A stretch of 64,000 nt of DNA from contig CM057147.1 of the NCBI GenBank assembly GCA_029964075.1, positions 20,667,513-20,731,512 of the forward strand. The letters are read 5' to 3'. The stretch is from Patiria pectinifera (Eukaryota > Echinodermata > Asteroidea > Valvatida > Asterinidae). The translations under genes and the position numbers were made by a program. The notes below the pieces were generated by a model. It was not told the origin of the DNA. It was given only the letters and a program-made list of their open reading frames with translations, and did not search any database. Below are positions 28,201-36,420 of the stretch, piece by piece. Within the stretch, counting starts at the first letter, position 1, and every line of letters begins with the position of its first letter.

Positions 28201-31200
28201 GACTCCCCCATACTATCCTGTATGTAGACATATGTCCTTCATTATATGCATACAGTATTACACAAACTGAAAAGGAACTCAAACATTACATCTATATACA
28301 GTTACATTACATCCATTTCAGTGTGGCATTCCAGAGTCTTGTTGAACCAAAGTTTATTTTACGCAACCCAGGTCGACTCAAACATAATTTGATTATAGAC
28401 AGAAGAACACTGTGTATTGTCCATGGACGAGACTCCGGAGTGGCTGAAAAAATGGAGGAGTTGATCTTTTGTTTGTAGTCACTCCTATTTCTGATGTTCT
28501 CTTGAACATGTATAACTTTTTTTTGCAGATCAACAATGCTGTGCACAAAAAAATGATATGAATTTTTTACAATACGTCAGGTTTAACGTGTTGTAGAGTC
28601 CATCATGCGTCTATCATAAGTCCAGTCACAAGTAAATCACAAAGTTCGTCTCTGGTCACAAGTAACATACAATGAACAAAAACAAAGGAGTGCCTGTGTC
28701 ACCGTCCATCCCATTAGCTTGTTACTTGAATTGGGACTGGATGACTTGTGATGGTCTTGTGATGGTCTTGTGATGGTCTTGTGATGGTCTTGTGATGGTC
28801 TTGTGATGGTCTTGTGATGGTCTTGTGATGGTCTTGCGATGACTTGTGATGGACTTGACTCCAACGCTGTCCATGACAACTTCCTTCTTGTATTGTTTGT
28901 GTCTAATCATGAAGCTCTCGCAGCCCCTCGCCGCGTCGGTCGCGCCATTCCCGGTCCAACTCCCGCAAGAGGTCCCGACGCTCCCCCGACAGCCCCCCGC
29001 GCAACGGCAGCCACAGACGGAGGTCGCGCTCACCGACGCCCAGGAAATCGCCACGGGAACGAGATTCCGAGCGATCACAGAGAAGGAGGGACATCAGGTT
29101 TGTGTTTCATACTCGTGGGAACAAACAACAAAATCTTGAAATGATACTGAGAATACTTCAAAATATCTCAAACATAAAGTGCTCTGAGGCTTGCAAGCTA
29201 AATGACGAAGACAGTTTTCAGTTCAGAAATGGCAGGCGAAATCACAGGTTTAGGGAACCTTTTTCCACATCATATATCACATCACAGGTGGGAATTAAGT
29301 CTAGCTTGACTATAGTTTTAATGCAAGATTTCCTATACAAAGCTGAAAGCCATTCAAGGTAAAGGGCTATTAAGAAAAGTTTTCAGGGTGCCAATTTACC
29401 TAAGTATTTAGTCCGCATGTTGTTTGCAATCGATTACACACCTATGAATGGGTACAAGCCAGCTAGACTGGTTCACTGACCTCACAATTCCCTAAATTGC
29501 TCCGTTTCATATTAAGTGGGGTCAGGGAACCAGACTACAGAAACGTGATTGTTTTTTTGGATTTCCAGCATCTTCAAACACAAAACTTAAAAAAAAGTCA
29601 GTGTAACAATATTTGCTATAAAATACTAACCTCCATATCCATCCATTTATGCACATTATAGCAAATATGTTTCCTTTAAGGTAGAAGGCTTTAAAGAAAA
29701 GTGCAGGGAATCAGATAGAAAAGAACTGAAAAGAGATTCAATCATTTAGGAAAAAAAATTATATTTGTCTTGGGAGGAGAGCGGATCATAAGATGAAAGG
29801 AAGCAAGCCTCAGGCAACAACTTCCAGACAGATGCCGTACATGGGTAAAATTCTACCTGGGTGTAAGGAGTGGCAAATGCCAGTGTGCAACTTGATTTCG
29901 CTTGTTATTGGACAGTAAAGAATCTGTTCATGATGTGCTTGCATTTTCTTCACTTTTACAGCAAGTCACCCTCCCGCAGGGGGCGCTCTTGGAGCCCGAG
30001 CCCGCGCAGACGTTCAAGAAGTCGTAGCAGGTAAGTAGTCCGAGCCAAAATATTTCCCTAAAGCAAATTTCTTTTTAATTCAGCTGTGAACAGCAGCACC
30101 CAATTTCATGGAGTTGCAAAGTAAAGAAATATTGCTTTAAAAATGTACATGCTAAGCAAAAGAAAAGCTGAGTACCAGTCATAAGCAATATACAGTGCAT
30201 GAGATCTTAGCTGGTAACCTTTTTTTGCTTAGCAGCGCCCTGAAATTGACCCAGTGCCTCTGTTCATGGCACTACTAAGCACATGATTTCACCGATTAAC
30301 AGAGCCTCGATCCGTCTATTTAATGGAGACCATAAGCACTAAGCACAGAAAAAGGTATGCTTACCTCACAGGGAAAAGTTGCTTAAATCAGTGACGTTAT
30401 TAACAATAGCAATCTCTATGCGCAGCAGTTATCACATTCACGTTATGAAATAGTGCTGAAGGTTCGCACTATTTTCTGCAATAGTAAGCTCAACGTTTCT
30501 GCTAACTGTTCCACACTGCCATGAAATTGGACCCTGTTTTTATTGACACAATATCAAACCCTCCCCCTCTGAAGGTACTCACCCGATTTTGGGTTTGACA
30601 CTCCAGACCATGCAGCCACTAAACTCAACAAAGTGATTTTTCAGTAGCCTTATCCTTAATCTTAATTACGCCTCTTTCTCACCCTGCCAGAACAAGATCC
30701 CGAACTCCAATTTCTCGGCGGCGGACTCGCTCCCCGAGCTACTCGCGACGCTCCCCGTCCCCGGGCCGCTCCTCCAAGACTACCGCCGACGCTGAAAAGA
30801 GAAAGGACTTCTCACCGATCCGCAAGCGACGCAACTCCCCGAGCTTCCTGGATCGCCGGAGAATAACCAGGTGAGAGGATCGCGGCAGGTCAAGGGTCAC
30901 ACAGCTAATTATCTAGGTCAGGGGTCAAGAAAGTGTGATCCAATATGATTTGTGATTTTCAATTTGAGCGTGGTCGCTGACTCTTGCCACAGTCAGACTC
31001 CTCCACTGTGCTTTCACAGTATTATACCCTCATACTTGGGAAACACTGTGTACAAAAACTACACTCAAGCATTTCTGAGTCTGCTACATTCTTTGACAGA
31101 AAAGCAAGCTCATGAAATGTTTGGGTATCTTTTCAGTTTTCTTTTTTACCATTAAATGGATACCTTTAACCTAGGAGATGCTAGCAGCTGACATGAAGCT

Positions 31201-34200
31201 CGCTGTCATGTGACCATCAGGTGACTAATGTCATGTGACCCTCAAAGCCAGCCATTTACAAATGTACAGTTGATTTCATGTTGAAAAATGTAAAACAGTA
31301 ATTGCAAGAAAGAATCTATTGGGAAAATTCTTGTTATTTTTCTGTGAAGTGAATTTTCTGTGAAGTGAGAACCTGGCTTGGCAAGGGAATGTGTACACTA
31401 CCAGACTAATATATTTATATTTAAAAAATAAATAAAAAATTGGCAAGTATGTATACGCCAAAAGATGATGTGACAACTAATGTGTAGCATTTGTAATAAA
31501 ACTCCACAGGAATCTGATGATTGTGTTTTCCTGAGTAACATCCAACCACATTTGAATTGCACACTATACTGCACTATATGACGAGTGATAGCACATTGTG
31601 TGAATTGAATTGTGTGTATTCAGATATAATTTATACCAAGGATTTATGTTGAACATTGTACAAAGTCTTTTACATGTCTGTGTGCTGTACAAGTGTTGTG
31701 TACAAGTGAATAGTATGCATGTGACATCTTTCGTCTTTGTGCGTTTTCATTTCTCGCTGGTGAAAATTGTGTAAGTTGTGATAAGCTTTTCCCTATTCTT
31801 TTGAATATTGATGTTGAAGTACCTTTTGTTAAGCATCACGCGTAGTGAGGTATTTTATTGTCATTGATGGTAACGGCTTTGCATTGTTCATTGTCTTATC
31901 ACTGGTACTGCTGTTGTGGTTGTATTTTTTTCGTATCATTCTCTTCACAAAATCGATGTTTTGTATGTAAATGAAAGGTCCCCAGGTAGAGACAGAGACG
32001 ACCGTTATTACCACGACAACAGCGACAGGCGGCGAGATCGGAGCTACAGTCGCAGCCGATCCCGATCCAGAGGGCGGGATCGCTACAGAAGATAAACTTA
32101 AAATACGCACCGCCCCTCTGAGGACTCAACGGCAAAGATGTGTGTATGAGATCAAATCCGCCATCTTGGATTTGTTGGTTTTTAAAAAGTTTTGTTTTCC
32201 TTCATCCGAGCATCTTGAGAGAATCTTGCGGACTTTTGCTAAAAAAAATACTTCCAAGTTGCCGTGGTAGCGCCTGGAAGATGAATGCCACTAATTTGTT
32301 GCGCCCAACTAACAACCATAGTTTACAAATCATCGCCATAAGTTTAACAGGAATGTTTAAAAGAGTCTTCATTTTACATGAATGAACCATCACTAGAATT
32401 CATTAATTTCTGGACAACAGTTTCGAAAGTAAAGACGTATATTTTGGCATTGCACGTATTCTTAAAAATGAAAGACAATCTTCCAAATAGAGCTCTACAA
32501 TGAGGACAAATTGGCACGTACGTAACTGTTGTGCAGACTATGCTGTAGCTCTTCAAACATTCCTGTACACGATACAACAAACATTTAATGCATCATTTTT
32601 AATTCATCATGCCTACACAGTTCTTGGGACCAGTAAATTATAAACTTGAAGCAAGACTGAAATGTCAAGCAATGTTTTCTAAAACTTGGGTATAACATGT
32701 AAGTGTCAGCAGCTGTCTTGTTTTTCAGTTGAAAATGTTTTTTCCTTCAAAAGGGATGAAACGGTTCCTTTCTGGTGTTGGGCCATTCATACATATTCAT
32801 TTGTTTTGAGTGTTCATACATATGCATGACATTGTTTACATTGTGTTCAGCATGCATTAATACCATCATCTGGTGCTGGGCTGCCCATCATGCATATTCA
32901 TGAGTAGAATATTAATTTGAATGCTGCTCTGCATATCTACATATCTGCATGCATAATACCTTCATCAAACCATTGCATGCCCTTGTATTTCTTTCATACT
33001 GTACTCGCATGCTTCACTTCACTGATGATATCTGAAATTCATTTTTAGCAAATTTTGTTTTTGTTTTGTATCATGGAGTAATTTTAGCAACAAAGTTTTA
33101 CCAGATTTTTAATACATTTAAGGATCAAGTCCTGTATGATATTTTTGTTTTGGGGAAGGAAAACCAAGGGGAAATTTTGCAACAATTTTTGTTTCAGATA
33201 GTACTCTTGCCATATAATCTAGACCTCTATGGATAGCAGAAATATTTAACCATTTTATCTTTGATGATACGTTTGTGGTTTTTTTTTTGCGTTGAGTCAA
33301 CGTTTTCATCCACCTGCCTAGTTCTCCAACACTAGTAGTACAACCTTGTCATTCAAACAAGATGAGAAATTCAATTATGTTTCTTAGTAATGTGGCACTC
33401 TGAAGTAAGGGCTCAAGATTCCCCAAAATGATGAAAAAATGGGAAGGAACTTAAGCACCATTGCTGCAGTGTACCTGTGGTAGGGTGCGTGTCTCTGTTA
33501 ACTTTCGGTGCCATTTTGTAAAGGAAGAGTTGGAACAGTTTCTGGTTCATAATCAGGACTCGAAATCTAAACATGCATTTTGTGTTAGCATTGAGATTAG
33601 AACACTGTTCATAAATGCTTAGGTTTAATTTGCAGTACGTTGTAGTTCTCTCATTAGATCAGCGTGTAACATTTTTTTTCCAGTTCCATAAATTGTTACT
33701 GTTTCATGGTAATAGTAACCCATGCATGTGTTGACTTGGATAAGTCTGGTACCTTACTTCACATCCGTTGATCTGCCCCTCTGTTCTTGCATGTTGTGTT
33801 GGTGGTTTGTACATGTAATTGTCCATGAGCTGACTAGTCTGATCCCCTTTTTTTTTTTTGAAGAAAGTTGTGGCATTGTTCTGTTGTTATGAATCTCCTT
33901 TCCTTGTTGTTTGCAATGCATGCACTGCACCTTGTCACCAGCAGATAATTAACACCGTAACCAGCTCCGTTGTAGTGAACAGATAGATTTGATTCATAAA
34001 ATAAATTCAACCTTGATGTGATCATGTGAATATCTTTACGTTCTAACAATTCAGTTGAACTTAACATTTAATTAAAAACTAGTTTTTAACTTATACTGTT
34101 TTTCTAACAAACATTTGTTTTAGAAGTAAACTTGTAATTGACAAGTAGCAACTAATTTTAACCCAAACTTCAAGTTTGCTGTACCAGTTTGCTGTGAAAC

Positions 34201-36420
34201 ATTGTTGTGTGCAACTGACGTGTAAACATACCAGTTACTACTCAACAGCTGACTTTGTAGTCATTAATTCATTAATTAACTGCCTTTTTCCCAGCAGGTC
34301 ACCGTTGTTCTTCAGCTTTTTACACCACCACACGCTGATCGCAATCGGCGTTCATTCAGTTTTCAGGATTATGTCACCATTTCCATCTTCGCTTGTTTTC
34401 TAACCAACATTCAGTTTGCTGTGTTCGCAGACTTGTAGCTGAGTTAATCACTAGCCAGTGACATTTCACATGTCAGTCACAAGTCACTTAAAGCCTCCTC
34501 ACACTAGACAAATCTCGAAGTTGATGTGGGGTTGACGCAGGGTGGAAAACATGCGGGGTTTCACACTTGAACATTTTCAACCCTGCGTCAACCCTGCGTC
34601 AACCCCGCGTCAACCCCGAGATTGATTTCTCCCCGGGTTGAACTCAACTCTGCTCCAGGCCAGGGTTGAGATTTTCACCCTGTTGAAACTCTCGCCAGGA
34701 TTCAAAACAGTAGAAACCGAGCCAAATAACCTCGGTTTGCACAAAACAAGTGTGAAACGATGCAAAGTTCAACCCGGGTTGAGAGGCTTGGTCGATACAA
34801 AAAGGGCCAGAAATAGCGGGGGAAATCATGTAGAACAAGGACAAAGAAATGCCTTTGCTACGGTTCATTTGAATAGCTTATCTCTGATGGACTTGTGATT
34901 GATTTTTGATGGACTTGTGAGGACTTATCACTGTCATAACAATGCAAAACCGAAAAAAAGTAGAATGCACCACAATAACTTACGACATTATTAACCAGTT
35001 TTTTTTTTAATAAACTCATGCCCTGACCAATTGTACAGAGTTGTACACCGAAATTTGGGATAAAAGAATCGGCAAAATATTTTCTTTATTGGATGGTTGT
35101 TATGACAGTACATTTAAAGCCACGTTTCTTATGTTAACTCAGCAGTGAGTGTTATAAGAAGGCACATTGTTTTCAGCTACCATGACATAACTTTTCCTTT
35201 AATAATGCCATGTACTAACTGCCAATTTCATTTTCACAGCTTTAACAACAGTTTTGCTTTCTTGATGACCATGCATTCAACTAACTTGTAGTCTCTGAAA
35301 ATTCCACTAAAGATTTCATTCATCAGTAACATGTAGCTTGCCGCCAATCCATTTGTAGAACATTAGCTCTCTAAATTCATGCACTGTTAAAACAAAAATT
35401 GAGCCTCACAATTTAGTTCTCATTGCGATGTTTTTACTCACCACATAGTTAAAACTATTAATCTTGCAACATCACCATTATGTGTGAATTTGGATTAATT
35501 CTGAGTAGCACACAAAATTGCTGAGTGGAAATAAATGCTGAGCAGAAACAGGCTGCTGGCTAAAATGCCTTGGACTGTTTCTCAGCTTATTTTTTGTTTA
35601 GCAGTTATATTTTACAAAGCACTGCTTTCTTCTTAGCAGATCTTTAAAACAGGGATATATGTAAATAGCAAACTGCTTAAATATCTTGTCAAATGTGAAG
35701 GGTTTTTCTTGGACATGTTGGAGAGCGGAGGGGTTAGGCAGGGGGGGGATTCTTAAATTCTTCCCATCCTAATTCTTTGGCTCACATGTTCTCGCAAACT
35801 TCCTTATTTTGTTTCCAGTAAATAAAACACAAATACAGTAATGATGAAATTGTTTATAGTATATTAGGAAAAAAAACTAAGCATTTGATTTGTTTTGCTG
35901 CACCATGGCATGGTTTAAGTTAAATTACAATAAATACTTATGCGAGAAACAACCCAAAATTGTTATCGAATTGAATTATATATACAGTGACAATTAAGTC
36001 AATTACAAGTCAAATATAAACCTGAAGTCAAGTCTGAGACTATCAAGCAGTGAAAAAAAAGAATGCAATTGATTTGAGCCTGTGCGGCTTTTGCTTTGAA
36101 AATCCAAGCATGTGTTTTGCTCTGACATATAATGCAACTAACTTCATTTTACTGAAACCAGTATTTGTGTAGAATCTGACGACCGTTTTGATTGTGTTTC
36201 TTTGAACAGCGCCCGCAAGCTGCCCATCCCGTACCATCGTGCAGCCCCGGCTAGCCCCTCCACCAGCGAGAGCTCCTACTTCTCCTACGACAGCCACTCC
36301 TACAGTCGATCCCCCTCACGCACCCCCTCTCACAGCCCCTCGGGCTCGCGGTCACGGTCCCGGTCGCGCTCGGGCAGTCACAGCCGCAGCTACTACAGCC
36401 GTAGTAGCTATGAGCGGTGA
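4082..36420 (+). CDS. SRRM2: Srrm2/3/4 (Srrm234) serine/arginine repetitive matrix protein, 3' part, spliced
   Basis: This is the animal ortholog of SRRM2/SRm300 (yeast Cwc21), a nuclear spliceosome-associated RS protein. Proposed coding exons are 4082-4243, 12089-12163, 14789-14818, 18240-18305, 24678-24704, 27332-27379, 27691-27798, 28915-29097, 29962-30030 and 30691-30870. They are followed by either 31978-32095 or 36210-36420. The first exon carries the SRRM2-type segment around DGYVDGSSFDSERRAREAE. Later exons are lysine-rich and then RS/SP-rich. The last internal exon and the distal terminal exon together encode NSPSFLDRRRIT and ARKLPIPYHR, the eMIC signature known from SRRM3/SRRM4 and from the bilaterian Srrm234 gene. 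All junctions share one phase. The N-terminal exons lie outside the window. Family identity is seen directly. Which microexons are used is inferred. Confidence 0.9.
4357..4700 (+). repeat. Two diverged direct copies of a segment of about 100 bp
   Basis: Sequence at about 4,357-4,455 recurs at about 4,590-4,690. Shared blocks include TTTAGATGATGCGGAGTTCC versus TATAGATGATGCAGAGTTCC, and similar ACATCAAAG segments. It is an old local duplication beside the donor of the preceding exon. Confidence 0.6.
6055..6275 (+). repeat. tRNA-derived SINE, + orientation
   Basis: The copy begins with a box-B-like GGGTTTGAATCCCGCCTGGG and continues through TGTGGATTGGGTTTTCAGTC and the region around CCGTGGGTTTTCCC. 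The same sequence occurs on the opposite strand at 27,960-28,205, where box B is better preserved (GGGTTCGAATCCCGCCTGGG). Two copies of one family in opposite orientations indicate retroposition. Confidence 0.8.
7481..7605 (+). repeat. 64-bp tandem duplication
   Basis: The units start at 7,481 and 7,545, each with GGCCAAAACC. They share TTGGACAAGTGAGCC and TTACTGACTGACGATAG with only a few differences, so the duplication looks fairly recent. Confidence 0.85.
10290..10600 (+). repeat. Dispersed repeat family B, copy 1
   Basis: About 300 bp matching 29,390-29,690 in direct orientation. Shared blocks include GTCAGTGTAACAATATTTGC and AATTGCTCCGTTTC, with indels between the copies. It is non-coding and of unknown class. 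Confidence 0.7.
12089..12163 (+). CDS. SRRM2: Srrm234 exon (75 nt): SP/KKK segment
   Basis: The acceptor TTTACTTTGACAG and the donor GTAGGT flank a 75-nt exon. In phase it gives ILREPSTSPPPTKHKKKRSG, which resembles the SRRM2 segment that follows the conserved N-terminal block. The first base completes the codon split in the 4082-4243 exon. Confidence 0.87.
12620..12683 (-). repeat. tRNA-derived sequence (SINE head or tRNA pseudogene)
   Basis: Read on the minus strand it has a box-A-like GCTCAGTTGGTAAAGCACC and a box-B-like GAGGTTCAGACCCC at tRNA-like spacing. The stems are imperfect and no intact cloverleaf is claimed. Confidence 0.6.
14789..14818 (+). CDS. SRRM2: Putative 30-nt Srrm234 microexon
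   Basis: The acceptor TTTGCACTTTGCCAG and the donor GTAATG bound 30 nt that encode KKRKNGEFDR in the phase shared by all the other exons. Two TGC trinucleotides lie just upstream of the AG, the arrangement known for SRRM4/eMIC-dependent microexons. The exon is supported only by splice sites, phase and basic composition. Confidence 0.55.
15596..16089. repeat. Long inverted repeat (about 200-bp arms, about 90-bp spacer)
   Basis: The arm 15,596-15,795 reappears inverted at 15,887-16,089. For example, GACACCCTGATCATGTC on the left matches GACATGATCAGGGTGTC on the right, and TATTATTGCTAATTGGAAC matches its complement. Mismatches and small indels are few. Flanking CCCAACTA/TAGTTGGG motifs extend the symmetry. 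It is probably a foldback or MITE element inside the Srrm234 intron. Confidence 0.9.
17088..17696. repeat. TIR element of the 'GTGTTGTA...GGACTTGTGA' family with a nested insertion
   Basis: The left end AGTGCTGTAGTTGAGTCCAT and the complement of the right end, beginning ACCAGTGTTGTACTTGAATC, are inverted repeats. The interior carries CACAAGTCC motifs and TTTGAATAGCTTGTGAGTTG. Relatives are at 26,491-26,940 and 28,590-28,876. Another TIR element interrupts it at 17,128-17,519. Confidence 0.75.
17128..17519. repeat. Nested TIR element with 26-bp ends
   Basis: ATATAATAAAACCTAGACAC on the left is matched by GTGTCTAGGTTTTATTATAT on the right, with an interior of about 390 bp. The interior is CpG-rich (many GCGC and CGTC), unlike its surroundings. 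It sits inside the larger element at 17,088-17,696, which shows the order of insertion. Confidence 0.85.
18240..18305 (+). CDS. SRRM2: Srrm234 exon (66 nt): SP then KKKK segment
   Basis: The acceptor CTTTTCCCATAACAG and the donor GTGATT flank 66 nt that encode SESTSPVRKEKKKKSHKRKR in the common phase. The lysine-rich content is typical of SRRM2-type linkers. Confidence 0.85.
20320..20494 (+). repeat. Dispersed repeat, copy 2
   Basis: Direct-orientation match to 2,179-2,351. Both copies carry the CCTCTTTTGTTTGTAC and CACGACCCCAATC blocks. Confidence 0.75.
24678..24704 (+). CDS. SRRM2: Putative 27-nt Srrm234 microexon
   Basis: A long pyrimidine tract (TTTTCTTTTCCCGTCTTTTCC) is followed by CGCTGCTTTCAG and then 27 nt encoding SGKKSKKH in the shared phase. 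The donor is the weak GTATTT. A TGC element between the pyrimidine tract and the AG is the hallmark of SRRM4/eMIC-dependent microexons. No transcript evidence is available here. Confidence 0.55.
25823..26064. repeat. MITE, about 242 bp, GGGCCAATTTCATAGAGC termini
   Basis: The left end GGGCCAATTTCATAGAGCTG and the right end CAGCTCTATGAAATTGGGCC are near-perfect inverted repeats. The interior has CTTAAGC motifs and a mirrored ACCTGATTTTA/TAAAATCAGGT pair. It is the best-preserved copy of the family also seen at 1,000-1,257, with diverged fragments near 30,095-30,530. Confidence 0.85.
26491..26940. repeat. TIR element with internal 12-bp minisatellite
   Basis: The ends ATGGCAGTGTTGTAGTCGAG and CTCGACTACCTCACTGCCAT are inverted repeats. 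From about 26,630 to 26,830 the 12-bp unit GTGACTGGACTT repeats many times, interrupted by GTGATTTACTT variants. From 26,830 to 26,920 related GGTCTTGTGTCT units follow. The block at 26,540-26,630 matches the interior of the element at 17,088-17,696. Confidence 0.85.
27332..27379 (+). CDS. SRRM2: Srrm234 exon (48 nt): basic KHKKHH segment
   Basis: The acceptor AATCACCACAG and the strong donor GTGAGT bound 48 nt encoding SGSRSKRKHKKHHSK in the common phase. Confidence 0.83.
27691..27798 (+). CDS. SRRM2: Srrm234 exon (108 nt): SD-rich acidic segment
   Basis: The acceptor TTTTTTTCCCCTAAG and the donor GTAAAA bound 108 nt. The product begins SSDHGDKKSRRRRHYSDS and continues into serine/aspartate/tyrosine repeats, so an RS block is followed by an acidic one. 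The phase matches both neighbours. Confidence 0.87.
27960..28205 (-). repeat. tRNA-derived SINE, - orientation
   Basis: On the minus strand it starts with box B GGGTTCGAATCCCGCCTGGG and proceeds as in the copy at 6,055-6,275. It lies in the intron between the exons at 27,691 and 28,915. Confidence 0.8.
28590..28876. repeat. TIR element with 11-bp minisatellite next to an exon
   Basis: The same family as 17,088-17,696 and 26,491-26,940. About eight to nine copies of the 11-bp unit TCTTGTGATGG run from about 28,745 to 28,840. The right end (TGGACTTGACTCCAACGCT) stops roughly 40 bp before the acceptor of the next Srrm234 exon. Confidence 0.8.
28915..29097 (+). CDS. SRRM2: Srrm234 exon (183 or 174 nt): RS/SP-rich
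   Basis: Two in-frame acceptors are possible. AG at 28,913-28,914 adds SRS-type residues. AG at 28,922-28,923 (CTCTCGCAG) starts the exon nine bases later. Both keep the common phase, and the donor is GTTTGT. The product begins SPSPRRSRHSRSNSRKRSRR and continues through SPTPRKSPRERDSERSQRRR, a typical RS domain. The start is uncertain between the two acceptors. Confidence 0.85.
29098..29961 (+). other. Srrm234 intron with dispersed repeat B, copy 2
   Basis: Sequence from 29,390 to 29,690 matches 10,290-10,600 in direct orientation, including GTCAGTGTAACAATATTTGC. Nothing else was recognised. Confidence 0.65.
29962..30030 (+). CDS. SRRM2: Srrm234 exon (69 nt): RS-rich
   Basis: The acceptor TTCACTTTTACAG and the strong donor GTAAGT flank 69 nt encoding KSPSRRGRSWSPSPRRRSRS in the common phase. 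Confidence 0.88.
30031..30690 (+). other. Srrm234 intron with MITE remnants
   Basis: Between 30,095 and 30,530 there are several diverged fragments with CCCAATTTCATGGAG and CCATGAAATTGGACCC ends, related to the MITE at 25,823-26,064. No coding sequence is apparent. Confidence 0.55.
30691..30870 (+). CDS. SRRM2: Srrm234 exon (180 nt) with first half of the eMIC domain
   Basis: The acceptor CTCACCCTGCCAG and the donor GTGAGA flank 180 nt. The product starts with RS/SP repeats and ends KRRNSPSFLDRRRIT. The NSPSF...RRIT segment is the start of the eMIC domain, defined from SRRM3/SRRM4 and the bilaterian Srrm234 gene. The donor can be joined in frame to either terminal exon downstream. It completes the eMIC only with the one at 36,210. 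Confidence 0.9.
30871..31977 (+). other. Intron before the proximal last exon
   Basis: No coding sequence or clear mobile element was seen. The acceptor at its end (GTATGTAAATGAAAG) lacks a strong pyrimidine tract, which fits regulated use of the proximal exon. Confidence 0.5.
31978..32095 (+). CDS. SRRM2: Alternative last exon A of Srrm234: RS tail without eMIC
   Basis: Starting after AAATGAAAG, the shared phase reads SPGRDRDDRYYHDNSDRRRD, then an RSRSRSRGRDRYRR tail and a TAA stop at 32,093-32,095. Using this exon gives a Srrm2-like protein without the complete eMIC. The acceptor is weak. The nearest canonical AATAAA downstream is far away (33,999-34,004), so the real poly(A) site is not fixed by sequence. 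Confidence 0.8.
32096..36209 (+). other. 3' UTR of last exon A or intron before last exon B
   Basis: About 4.1 kb with no convincing gene. It holds an AATAAA at 33,999-34,004 and a repeat block at 34,500-34,930. The acceptor at its end (TTGTGTTTCTTTGAACAG) is pyrimidine-rich. Confidence 0.55.
34500..34930. repeat. Composite repeat with CCTGCGTCAAC units
   Basis: Near 34,580-34,615 the unit CCTGCGTCAAC/CCCGCGTCAAC repeats three to four times. Its inverse GTTGACGCAGG occurs at 34,532-34,542. The right part (34,850-34,930) carries TTTGAATAGCTT and GATGGACTTGTGA motifs of the minisatellite TIR family. Confidence 0.6.
36210..36420 (+). CDS. SRRM2: Alternative last exon B of Srrm234: completes the eMIC domain
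   Basis: The acceptor TTTCTTTGAACAG is followed by 211 nt ending in TGA at 36,418-36,420. In phase it reads SARKLPIPYHRAAPASPSTS, then a serine/tyrosine and RS-rich tail ending YSRSSYER. The ARKLPIPYHR block is the second half of the eMIC domain, which in SRRM3/4 is required for microexon inclusion through early exon-recognition factors. Spliced to 30,691-30,870 it makes the eMIC-containing isoform. Confidence 0.93.

Noticed and set aside
28722..29144. ORFs with HKTITRPSQD repeats and others opposite the RS exon
   Set aside because: They are translations of the 11-bp minisatellite, or antisense and alternate-frame shadows of the Srrm234 exon at 28,915-29,097.
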